Notes under the pieces: generated by a model
Database searches by the model: none
What the model was told of the DNA's origin: nothing
Seen by the model: the letters and a program-made list of their open reading frames with translations, nothing else
In this document: positions 27,592 through 35,204 of the stretch, one piece after another
Numbering within the stretch: the stretch's first letter is position 1
Layout: each line of letters opens with the position of its first letter
Source of the DNA: UBA4572 sp049965515
GTDB taxonomy: Bacteria > Nitrospirota > Leptospirillia > Leptospirillales > Leptospirillaceae
Reading direction: 5' to 3'
DNA: 64,000 nucleotides
Assembly (NCBI GenBank): GCA_049965515.1
Contig: JBMFWG010000002.1
Location: 1 to 64,000 of the forward strand
Translations under genes and position numbers: made by a program

Positions 27592-30438
27592 TCATGTTTT
27601 CTTAACCGCCTCATAACATCTTTGGCAAATAGGCCAATTGTCATCGTTTTTTCCCGTATCTTTCCGGATGAGCCAGCATCGTTCGCACTTTGTTCCCTCC
27701 GCCCGGTAAAGCTCCATTTGGGTCTCAAACTGTTCGAGAGAGACAGGCGCGGTGAGGGGAGCGGCTTTCTTGTCATCTCGGGAGTTGAGGGTCAGTCCGG
27801 AAACAATGAAGAACGACTCAAGAAATTCCTTCGAGAAACCCAGAGGATTCCAGGTTTTATCGTTCCCCTTGAATTCCAGGCTGAGATCCATGGTTGTCTT
27901 GATGGTCTTGTCTTTTTTGAGCTCATCCGAAATTTTTCCCAGAGCCGATCGGATTTCAAGGAGCCGTGTGACTCCCTTTTCAAGGTCATTTTTCTTCCGT
28001 TCTGGGTGCAACGGCGGAAAGGGACGGGTGAGAATTCTTGCGGCGGCTTCCGCGGCGGAGTCGAGCTTCTCGTCGTGGATCACTATTTCCGTCGTCGTGA
28101 AGGGAAGGACTGGATGAAGCAGCGGCATCATCTCATCGAGAAGGATTCTGAGAGTCGCCTGGGTTCCTCGGCGAAGGCCGCCGGTGGCGGACTCGGCATA
28201 GAGACGATCCTTGATGATATCGAAATACTGGGCCGAAAGGGTCACGGAAAAAAAGTTATTGATCTGGCTAATGACATGAGCAAATCTTTTTTCATCATAG
28301 GCGGTGAGGATTTCTTTTTTTACTGACTCCCATTGGGACAGCGCCCACTGATCAAGGGGTTCGGTGCTGACGGTCAGGGGCTTTTTCTGGTCCGGAAAAT
28401 CGTAGAGGTTACTGAGGATGAAGCGGATCGTATTTCTGATCTTTCGATAGGAATCCACCGTATTGTTCACAATCTCAGGCGAAAGGCGCGTGTCCTCCTG
28501 ATAGTCCGCCGAGGCTGCCCAGAGCCTGAGAACGTCGGCCCCGTATTTGTCGGTGATTTCTTTCGGACTGATCACATTCCCCAGAGTCTTGGCCATCTTC
28601 CGTCCCTGCCCATCGACCACAAACCCGTGGGTTAGAACGCTTTTGTAAGGCGGTGCTTCCTCGAGGGCCATGGCTGTCAGCAGAGAGGAGTGAAACCACC
28701 CTCGATGTTGGTCGGATCCTTCAAGGTAAAGATCTGCGGGCCATGTCGTCCCCGGTCTTTTCTTGAGGACGGCCTCATGGGAAACTCCGGAATCGAACCA
28801 GACATCAAGGATATCTTTTTCCTTTTCCACCGCGGGATTTCCACAATGAGGGCAGGGGAAGTCCTTAAGAAATTCTTTTCGTGCCCCATCGTCAAACCAG
28901 AAGTCGAGGCCTTCTTTTTCTGTCTTTTCTGCGGCCTTCATGATCAGCGATGACTCAAGGGACGTCTTTCCGCATTGTCCACAAAAAATGGCGGGGATAG
29001 GAACACCCCAGGCCCGCTGCCTCGACAAACACCAGTCCGGGCGAGTCTCGATCATTCCCCGTATTCGGTTCTCCCCCTTCTCGGGAATCCATCGAACCTT
29101 TCCGATGGCCTCCAGTGTTTTTTCTCTGAGATTTTTCCTGTCCAGCGAGAGAAACCACTGGGACGTCGCCCGATAATAGACCGGGTTCTTGCAACGCCAG
29201 CAGTGGGGGTAGGAATGCTCGATGACCTGACTTTCAAGCAGGATCCCGACTTCCTTCAGGAAGGCGACCATAAGAGGAGCGATCTCCCCGATTCGCTTCC
29301 CGACCCAGTCCGGGTGAGTGGCCCGGATCCGTTCGCTGTAGCGTCCTTTTTCGTCGACGGGGGTCTCCCGGCTGAGCCCATGGAGATCCCCCACATGAAA
29401 GTCTTCTTCCCCATGTCCGGGAGCAATATGCACAAGTCCCGTTCCCTGATCGGTTCCCACAAAATTCCCGAGCACAAGGGGGACCCTGCGCGACGCGTCA
29501 ACCGGGTGTTGAAGTTCGGGTTTTTCTTTTGTCAGATCCTCCCCTGTGACGACAGCGATGAGCTTGGTCTTCCCTTTGAGTTCTGGCCATTGGCGGGACG
29601 CAGAATTCTCCTGTCTTTCCCAGATTTCCCTGGAAATGACGATTTGTGCCCCTCTTTCTAAGGGTGTCCCATCTTCGATCACCTCAAGGATAGCGTAGGT
29701 TATCTCCGGTCCGACGGCGACGGCCTGATTGGCGGGAAGGGTCCATGGGGTGGTCGTCCAGATGGGATAGTATCGTTTTTTTCCTCCGACCTCTGAAGGG
29801 AAAAGGACCGTGAGCGACGTTGACCGATGAGGGGCATATTCCACTTCGGCATCCGCTAGCGCCGTTTCACAGAATCCGCACCACAAAACGGGTTTTTCTC
29901 CTTTATAGATCCGTCCCTGCTCGGTCATTCTCGCCAATTGCCGGAGAATGTCGGCTTCGAAATCCCAGCTCATCGTCAGATAGGGATGCTCAAAGTCCCC
30001 CAATATCCCCATCCGGAGAAATTCCTTTGACTGGATATCGGCAAATGTCTCGGCCGACTTTCGGCATTGGCTCCGAATTTCGCTATCGCTGAGATCTCCC
30101 CGTCTTTTTCCTAAATCCTTCAGAACTTTATGTTCGATGGGAAGTCCATGACAATCCCATCCGGGAATATAGGTGATTCGATGGCCTTTCTTGATTTCCA
30201 CTCTGTTAATGATATCTTTTAAAATCTTGTTGAGGGCATGTCCCATATGAAGGTGACCGTTGGCATAGGGCGGCCCGTCGTGAAGGACGAAAACCGGTCG
30301 ATCCTTCAATTTTTTTTGCATTTCTCCATAGAGATCCCGGGACCTCCATTCTTCGAGGTATCCCTCCTCTTTTTTTGGAAGATCGGCCTTCATCGGAAAA
30401 TCTGTTTTGGGGAGATTTAGGGTCTCTTTGAATTCCAC
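27592..30438 (-). CDS. ileS: Isoleucyl-tRNA synthetase
   Basis: A 948-residue class I synthetase. The HIGH motif reads PPYANGHLHMGHAL, the editing domain is full length, and a C-terminal zinc finger is present (CERCW ... CQRCYEAVKKT). The KMSKS loop reads GRKMAKTLGN, a KMAKT variant. It charges both tRNA-Ile species, including the Ile2 gene in this window. The start is GTG after AAGGAG. It is first of ileS-lspA-TPR-rluD. Confidence 0.97.
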   Translation of the reverse strand: MEFKETLNLPKTDFPMKADLPKKEEGYLEEWRSRDLYGEMQKKLKDRPVFVLHDGPPYANGHLHMGHALNKILKDIINRVEIKKGHRITYIPGWDCHGLPIEHKVLKDLGKRRGDLSDSEIRSQCRKSAETFADIQSKEFLRMGILGDFEHPYLTMSWDFEADILRQLARMTEQGRIYKGEKPVLWCGFCETALADAEVEYAPHRSTSLTVLFPSEVGGKKRYYPIWTTTPWTLPANQAVAVGPEITYAILEVIEDGTPLERGAQIVISREIWERQENSASRQWPELKGKTKLIAVVTGEDLTKEKPELQHPVDASRRVPLVLGNFVGTDQGTGLVHIAPGHGEEDFHVGDLHGLSRETPVDEKGRYSERIRATHPDWVGKRIGEIAPLMVAFLKEVGILLESQVIEHSYPHCWRCKNPVYYRATSQWFLSLDRKNLREKTLEAIGKVRWIPEKGENRIRGMIETRPDWCLSRQRAWGVPIPAIFCGQCGKTSLESSLIMKAAEKTEKEGLDFWFDDGARKEFLKDFPCPHCGNPAVEKEKDILDVWFDSGVSHEAVLKKRPGTTWPADLYLEGSDQHRGWFHSSLLTAMALEEAPPYKSVLTHGFVVDGQGRKMAKTLGNVISPKEITDKYGADVLRLWAASADYQEDTRLSPEIVNNTVDSYRKIRNTIRFILSNLYDFPDQKKPLTVSTEPLDQWALSQWESVKKEILTAYDEKRFAHVISQINNFFSVTLSAQYFDIIKDRLYAESATGGLRRGTQATLRILLDEMMPLLHPVLPFTTTEIVIHDEKLDSAAEAAARILTRPFPPLHPERKKNDLEKGVTRLLEIRSALGKISDELKKDKTIKTTMDLSLEFKGNDKTWNPLGFSKEFLESFFIVSGLTLNSRDDKKAAPLTAPVSLEQFETQMELYRAEGTKCERCWLIRKDTGKNDDNWPICQRCYEAVKKT

Positions 30439-30470
30439 GAAAGCTCCTTTGAGGGGGATGGTCGTTTCCC

Positions 30471-30499
30471 TTGAAATTTCTTTAATGATTGACTAGAAT
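30471..30499 (+). promoter_or_regulatory. Sigma-70 promoter of tRNA-Val
   Basis: TTGAAA (30471-30476), a 17-bp spacer, then TAGAAT (30494-30499) on the plus strand. Transcription would begin about 65 nt before the mature tRNA. Confidence 0.65.
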
Positions 30500-30502
30500 A
30501 AC

Positions 30503-30538
30503 CGCTCAATGTTTCATGAATATTGCGCTCGATGTTTC
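30503..30538 (+). repeat. Tandem 13-nt direct repeat in the tRNA-Val leader
   Basis: CGCTCAATGTTTC (30503-30515) and CGCTCGATGTTTC (30526-30538) differ at one base, with a 23-bp period (about two helical turns). They lie between the tRNA-Val promoter and tRNA, and upstream of divergent ileS. Function is unknown; an operator is possible. Confidence 0.4.
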
Positions 30539-30572
30539 TAGCGAGCCGTGTGTTTTTCTTTTCTTATCATTG

Positions 30573-30647
30573 GGGCGATTAGCTCAGCGGTAGAGCACTG
30601 CCTTCACACGGCAGGGGTCACAGGTTCGAAACCTGTATCGCCCACCA
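30573..30647 (+). tRNA. tRNA-Val (anticodon CAC)
   Basis: A 75-nt cloverleaf with encoded CCA. The acceptor stem GGGCGAT/ATCGCCC, D arm TTAGCTCAGCGGTAGAGC, anticodon stem CTGCC/GGCAG with loop TTCACAC, and T arm CAGGTTCGAAACCTG are all intact. It reads GUG codons. Confidence 0.96.
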
Positions 30648-30651
30648 TTAT

Positions 30652-31445
30652 TTATTCTTCCCCATTGATCTCCACACATCTGACATCTTTCCACAGCCAT
30701 GGCAATTGTGGTGCATCCTCGATACTCCCCACCCGTTTTGTGGTGCAGACCGGAGATTCGATTCTTCTCTTTTTCAAGGTGAGCGTCTCCTCGTCTCCCT
30801 TTTCTGTCAGAGTAATGGTGAGCGGCTCCCCTGTTTGCTGACACCATGCCACTGAATCCCTGAAGTATCGATGAGACGGAGCTCCCCCCCAGAACGAAAA
30901 ATTCCTTCCCAAAGGCCCCCGGAGAGCTTCGAGAGGACGGGCGAGTGCAATGGCCAGGACTTGTTCCAGCGCCGCGACATCATCTTCTGCCCGGTGACGG
31001 GAGTCGTGCCGGACTCCGAGAGATTTGGCCAAGTGGGAGAGTTTGTGATTTTTCTCTCGAGGAAGGAGGCTTTTGAGGATGGGAACGGTATCGATTCCGG
31101 GATTCCCTAACGGCGCCATGTCCCTTCGCAGCAGTTCTCGATTGATCATTCCCATGTCGAAGGACAGGTTGTGGGCAATGATGGTCTTTCTCCGGAAATG
31201 ATCTCCAAACTCCTTCCAGAACTCTAAAAAGGTAGGCGAATTCGCGACCATGCTGTCGTCGATTCCATGAATGCGGGTATACATGGGAGGGATCGGCCTT
31301 TCCGGATTGATGAGGGACGTTATTCTTCCCTTGAGCCCTGAAAAGTCCCAGATGGAGAGCCCTATCTCGACAATCCGGGCATCATTCTCGAATAATAGGC
31401 CTGTCGTCTCGACATCGACGAACAGAAGGTCTTCTTCCCCCTCAT
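30652..31445 (-). CDS. DnaQ-like 3'-5' exonuclease (start out of frame by one base)
   Basis: The frame carries all DEDDh motifs: FVDVETTGL (about 31420), AHNLSFDMGMIN, and HRAEDDVAALEQV. The first in-frame ATG (31284) would remove the DVETTG catalytic motif. The only suitable ATG (31445, overlapping the mnmA stop as ATGA) is one base out of frame; adding one G to the G5 run just after it gives MRGEEDLLFVDVETTGL. So the gene looks intact except for a homopolymer indel, a slippery site or a non-standard start. It is likely a proofreading or repair exonuclease. About 265 residues; the C-terminal domain is not recognised. Confidence 0.75.
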
Positions 31446-32560
31446 CCCATTGAAAGCTCAGACCTTTTTCCTTTCCGAATAATGATCCCCGATCCTACCA
31501 GGACATTCTCCCTGTCGTAGAATGCTGCCACCTGCCCGTCCACGATGCCATCATGAGGCTTCTCCAAACGGAATCGGCCTGTTTCCCTATCATCGATCTG
31601 GCAGGCGACGGGAGACATCGTTGACCTGAATCTCACGAAGAGTTTTCCCGGGGGGAGTCCGGTTTTCTCAAAGAGAACTCCCATGGGATATTTGATCGTG
31701 AAGGTGGACTCAAACAGGTCGCTCCTGTCCGAGAGCCAGATCTGTCGCTTTGGAATGTCGACGCTATGGACATAGAGTCGTCTGCCCCCGGCGACAGAGA
31801 GTCCCTTTCGTTGCCCCCGGGTGAGCCCGATCGCCGTGGGGATTGCTCCCAGAGGCTCCCCTGCGATGGTCATGACATTCCATGGAACTTGGTGATCCTG
31901 GCCGATCTCACGGCTGAGGAATTCCGTGACTCTTTTTTCAGAAACGAAACAGACTTCCTGATTTTCCAAAAGACCGTCCACAGGGAACCCGGCCTCAAGT
32001 GCCATTTTCCTGACCTGGGGCTTTGTCATCTGGCCGACCGGGAAGACGGTATTCTCCGGGGAGAGGTCGGGGGTCCGGCTGAGAAAATAGGACTGGTCCT
32101 TGGCGAGATCCTGGGCCATGGCGAGTCCCGGGACGTCGAAATCCTCAGATCTTTTCCAGTATGTGTAATGGCCTGTCGCCACCTTCGGGATTTCGTTTTT
32201 TTCTGCCCAGCGTCTCAGTAAGGGGAGTTTCACCTTTTCATTGCATGAGGTACAGGGGTTCGGGGTTTCTCCTGTCTGATAGGCGCTTTTGAAAGAGTCA
32301 ACGACATCAGACCGGAATGTCGATTCTGCGTCGACGATGGCAAAGGGAATATCCAGAATTTTTTGGCAAAGGTACTCGACCATCGGGACATGGCAACAGG
32401 TCCGCTCGCCCCATCCCTTTGTGGTTTCTGAGTCGCTCTCTCCCCACAGGCGTAGGATGACCCCTGTGACATCGTATCCGTCTTTTTTGAGGAGCCAGGC
32501 CGACACAGCGGAGTCGACCCCTCCGCTCATTCCGATGACAATCTTTTTATTTTTTTTCAT
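31442..32560 (-). CDS. mnmA: tRNA-specific 2-thiouridylase
   Basis: A 372-residue ATP-dependent enzyme that thiolates U34 of tRNA-Lys, Glu and Gln. The PP-loop GMSGGVDSAVSAWLL, the first catalytic cysteine in GETPNPCTSCNEKVK and the second in ENQEVCFVSE are present. It acts on the same wobble uridine as MnmE/MnmG, encoded 4-6 kb away. Its start overlaps the bactofilin gene by 14 nt. Confidence 0.96.
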   Translation of the reverse strand: MKKNKKIVIGMSGGVDSAVSAWLLKKDGYDVTGVILRLWGESDSETTKGWGERTCCHVPMVEYLCQKILDIPFAIVDAESTFRSDVVDSFKSAYQTGETPNPCTSCNEKVKLPLLRRWAEKNEIPKVATGHYTYWKRSEDFDVPGLAMAQDLAKDQSYFLSRTPDLSPENTVFPVGQMTKPQVRKMALEAGFPVDGLLENQEVCFVSEKRVTEFLSREIGQDHQVPWNVMTIAGEPLGAIPTAIGLTRGQRKGLSVAGGRRLYVHSVDIPKRQIWLSDRSDLFESTFTIKYPMGVLFEKTGLPPGKLFVRFRSTMSPVACQIDDRETGRFRLEKPHDGIVDGQVAAFYDRENVLVGSGIIIRKGKRSELSMG

Positions 32561-32939
32561 TGCCTTCGCTTGATTTTTCCTTGGTCACTCCTGTTGTCAT
32601 TTCACAGGTTCCATTGAAGATCACCCCTTCCTCAATCATCAGAACAGGGGTCTTGATTTCCCCTTTGATGTTTGAAGGTTTCACAAACTGGATGGCCTCT
32701 TCGGCAATTACCTTCCCATTGACGGTTCCCCCACAGACAATCCGGCCGACATTAACCGTCCCTGTAATCACCGCCCCGTCTCCGACAATGAGGGTATTTT
32801 TCGAATGAACTTCCCCTTCGAGAACGCCGTCGATCCTCACCGTCCCTTCGAACTGAAGATATCCCCTGAAAAGTGTTTCCTTTCCTAGAAAGGCGATGAT
32901 ATTTCCCTTTCCGGCGTCTTGTCCGTTATGCTTCATCAT
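32547..32939 (-). CDS. Bactofilin (polymer-forming cytoskeletal protein)
   Basis: A 130-residue protein with the right-handed beta-helix core of bactofilins: YLQFEGTVRIDGVLEGEV, NTLIVGDGAVITGTVN, and further short glycine-punctuated turns. Flexible tails flank the core. Bactofilins self-assemble without nucleotides and can anchor cell-pole machinery. Overlap with parB upstream (14 nt) and mnmA downstream suggests joint expression; in Myxococcus, bactofilins bind the ParABS system, which gives the context meaning. Confidence 0.92.
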   Translation of the reverse strand: MMKHNGQDAGKGNIIAFLGKETLFRGYLQFEGTVRIDGVLEGEVHSKNTLIVGDGAVITGTVNVGRIVCGGTVNGKVIAEEAIQFVKPSNIKGEIKTPVLMIEEGVIFNGTCEMTTGVTKEKSSEGNEKK

Positions 32940-33792
32940 TCGTTCCTTCTTTTAAAGAGGCCTTCTCGGATAACTTTGTGATCAAATCTTCGAGTTCGTC
33001 CATTCTATTAAAACTGAGTTCGACCTTCCACCCTTTTTTTTCCTTTTTGATTCGAGCCCGGCATTGGAGCGCCGAGCTCAAGACCTGGGAGTTTTCTCCG
33101 ATCCACTCCTGCATCGAGCTGTCTTTTTCCATTTTAGCTTTTGGGTTTTTGGCCATCTGCTCTTCGAGGGCTCTCACCGACAAACCCCGGGAGACCACCT
33201 TTGCGGCCCATTTTTTCTGAGCGCCGGACTCGAGTGCCGAAAGGATTTTTGCATGGCCAAAGGTGATCTCCCCCTTTCGCAAGAGCTCTTTCACCTCGGG
33301 ATCCATCTCGAGAAGCCGAAGATAATTGGCCACCGACGATCTTTTCATTCCGAGATGGTCCGAGATGTTTTCCTGCGTCCAGTCAAATTCCAGCGAAAGA
33401 CGTTCGAGACCTTCGCCGATTTCTAAAGGGTTGAGATCACTCCTTTTAAGATTCTCGACCAGGGCGATTTCCAGAAGTTCCTGGTCGGTCAGATCTTTGA
33501 TGATGGCATCAATGTCCTGCCACCCCAACCTCTCCGCAGCTCTGAAGCGGCGCTCCCCCGAGACGAGGGTATAGGCAGCGTCTCGCCTGACCACGATGAC
33601 GGGATGCAGGAGCCCGTGTCTTTCGATGGAATGTGTCAGCTCTTCAAGGGATTCTTCCGTGAAGGTCTTTCTCGGTTGAAACGGATTGGGGTGAATCTCC
33701 TTCATCGGAATTTTTGAGGCTGGGCCCCCCGTCGATGGTCCCTCGTTTCCATAGAGCGAATCAATTCCTCTTCCAAGCCTGATCTTAGCCAT
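32926..33792 (-). CDS. parB: Chromosome partitioning protein ParB
   Basis: A 288-residue centromere-binding CTPase. The N-terminal domain has NPFQPRKTFTEESLEEL and the GERRFRAAERLG CTP-binding motif. A central helix-turn-helix (ENISDHLGMKRSSVANYLRLL) binds parS, and a C-terminal dimerisation segment follows. It overlaps parA by 8 nt. Its target parS is 0.8 kb upstream. Confidence 0.96.
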   Translation of the reverse strand: MAKIRLGRGIDSLYGNEGPSTGGPASKIPMKEIHPNPFQPRKTFTEESLEELTHSIERHGLLHPVIVVRRDAAYTLVSGERRFRAAERLGWQDIDAIIKDLTDQELLEIALVENLKRSDLNPLEIGEGLERLSLEFDWTQENISDHLGMKRSSVANYLRLLEMDPEVKELLRKGEITFGHAKILSALESGAQKKWAAKVVSRGLSVRALEEQMAKNPKAKMEKDSSMQEWIGENSQVLSSALQCRARIKKEKKGWKVELSFNRMDELEDLITKLSEKASLKEGTNDEA

Positions 33793-34555
33793 AGGCTAGA
33801 ATCTCCTTTGCTAAAGTCATGTAGGATTGGGCCCCTTTGGAGAGAACATCATAGAGGACAGCCGGTTTTCCGTGGCTAGGTGCCTCGCCAAGCGTGACGT
33901 TTCGGGGGATCACACAGGAAAAGACCTCGTCGGGAAAATGTGTCTTGAGCTCTTCTAGGACCGAGGTCGACAATTTGTTTCTTTTGTCGTACATCGTGGG
34001 AAGAATTCCTTCGATTTTTAACCCCGGATTCCATCTCTGTCGGACACGTTCCATGGTCTTGATGAGTTGTCCCAGGCCTTCCAGGGCAAAAAACTCGCAC
34101 TGTACGGGGATCAGGACGGAGTTCGCGGCTACGAGGGCATTGAGGGTGATAAAGCCCAGGGAGGGGGGGCAGTCCAAGAGGATGTAGTCATATTGTGAAC
34201 TCTCGGGTTGCGCCAGGCTCTCCTTAAGGATATTGGCGCGCTCATTAGGATCAGCTCCCGCGACTTCTGGTTCAAAGCCCGCCATGGCGACGGAGCAGGG
34301 AATGGCATCGAGATAGGGGAGGGCCGTTTTCTTCAGGACCTCGCTTATCGTCTTTTTTCCTGAAAGGAGTTCATAGGAAGATGAGGGAGGGAGTCCTGCC
34401 GTCAGCCCTAGGCCGCTTGAAGTGTTTGACTGGGGGTCCAGGTCGATGACCAGAACCTTTTTTTCTTCAACGGCCAGTGAGGCCGCCAGGTTGATCGTTG
34501 TGGTCGTCTTTCCTACCCCGCCTTTTTGGTTGGCGATTGCGACTATTTGGGCCAT
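33785..34555 (-). CDS. parA: Chromosome partitioning ATPase ParA
   Basis: About 256 residues. It begins MAQIVAIANQKGGVGKTTT with the deviant Walker A motif, then LVIDLDPQSNTSSGLG and YDYILLDCPPSLGFITLNAL. The start at 34555 matches the Soj/ParA N-terminus; the open frame runs 38 codons further upstream through the parS palindrome, which is not coding. ParA forms an ATP-dependent gradient on the nucleoid that moves ParB-parS complexes. Confidence 0.96.
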   Translation of the reverse strand: MAQIVAIANQKGGVGKTTTTINLAASLAVEEKKVLVIDLDPQSNTSSGLGLTAGLPPSSSYELLSGKKTISEVLKKTALPYLDAIPCSVAMAGFEPEVAGADPNERANILKESLAQPESSQYDYILLDCPPSLGFITLNALVAANSVLIPVQCEFFALEGLGQLIKTMERVRQRWNPGLKIEGILPTMYDKRNKLSTSVLEELKTHFPDEVFSCVIPRNVTLGEAPSHGKPAVLYDVLSKGAQSYMTLAKEILAYG

Positions 34556-34574
34556 TTTCGTAACTCCTTCCGTG

Positions 34575-34594
34575 AATGTTCCACGTGGAACATT
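34575..34594. promoter_or_regulatory. parS centromere site
   Basis: A perfect 20-bp palindrome, AATGTTCCACGTGGAACATT. The 16-bp core TGTTCCACGTGGAACA matches the widely conserved parS sequence (TGTTNCACGTGAAACA type) apart from its symmetric C/G positions. It lies in the 46-bp gap between rsmG and parA. It may also allow ParB to autoregulate parAB. Confidence 0.9.
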
Positions 34595-34601
34595 TTGGAA
34601 A

Positions 34602-35204
34602 TCAGCCTGAAAATTCAAGGAGAAAAAGGGAAAAATTGATGCGTTTGTCCCATTCGCGAACCCCCCCATTTATGACACAGGAGAGGAGAGGTTGGCAAGC
34701 AGGATGAGGATCTTTTCCGAAGCGAATGAAAAAGGCAGGGGGGGAAAGATATCTCTTGGCGTTTTTGTCAGAAAGGAAATCGTGGACGGTGATGGCCTTC
34801 ATGAAGACGAGTGGGGAAAAAACAGGAGCGCTCAGAGAGGGGACAATGGTGACATTTGAAAGGGAGAGATGGCGTGCGACGTGATCCAGAAAAATTCTTT
34901 TTTTCTGAACTCTCTCCACCAGAAGATAGGGATGATCGGGATCGAGGAGCGCCATGATAAGTCCGGGCGAGCCATTTCCGGATCCGAAATCGATTTTGGG
35001 AAGGGAGGGAGGGAGACGCCCCTTAAGGAAGTGAAAGGCCAGAATGGGCTCGAGGAGAAGGTGTTCTCGAACCTGTTCCCGTGAGTGGTATCCGGTAAGG
35101 CGAATGTGGGTATTCCATTCCAAGAGAAGCGAGGTGTAGTGATCGAGAACGGTCAACTGCCGGGATGAAAGGGAGGGGAGGAGTGTCTGGGGCGTGGAGT
35201 TCAT
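34602..35204 (-). CDS. rsmG: 16S rRNA m7G527 methyltransferase
   Basis: A 200-residue SAM enzyme (GidB). LLEWNTHIRLTGYHSREQV, the SAM-binding IDFGSGNGSPGLIMALL and LVERVQKKRIFLDHVARHL are typical. It lies between mnmG (4-nt overlap) and parAB, the standard origin-proximal order. Its coding strand is pyrimidine-rich, the opposite of parA next door. Confidence 0.93.
   Translation of the reverse strand: MNSTPQTLLPSLSSRQLTVLDHYTSLLLEWNTHIRLTGYHSREQVREHLLLEPILAFHFLKGRLPPSLPKIDFGSGNGSPGLIMALLDPDHPYLLVERVQKKRIFLDHVARHLSLSNVTIVPSLSAPVFSPLVFMKAITVHDFLSDKNAKRYLSPPAFFIRFGKDPHPACQPLLSCVINGGVREWDKRINFSLFLLEFSG

Noticed and set aside
30439..30572. T-box leader for ileS
   Set aside because: The T-box consensus and specifier-loop structure are not present upstream of ileS.
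30652..31284. Treating the exonuclease as a pseudogene or starting it at the first in-frame ATG
   Set aside because: All downstream DEDD motifs are intact and the missing N-terminus is encoded just upstream, so a one-base start problem explains it better.
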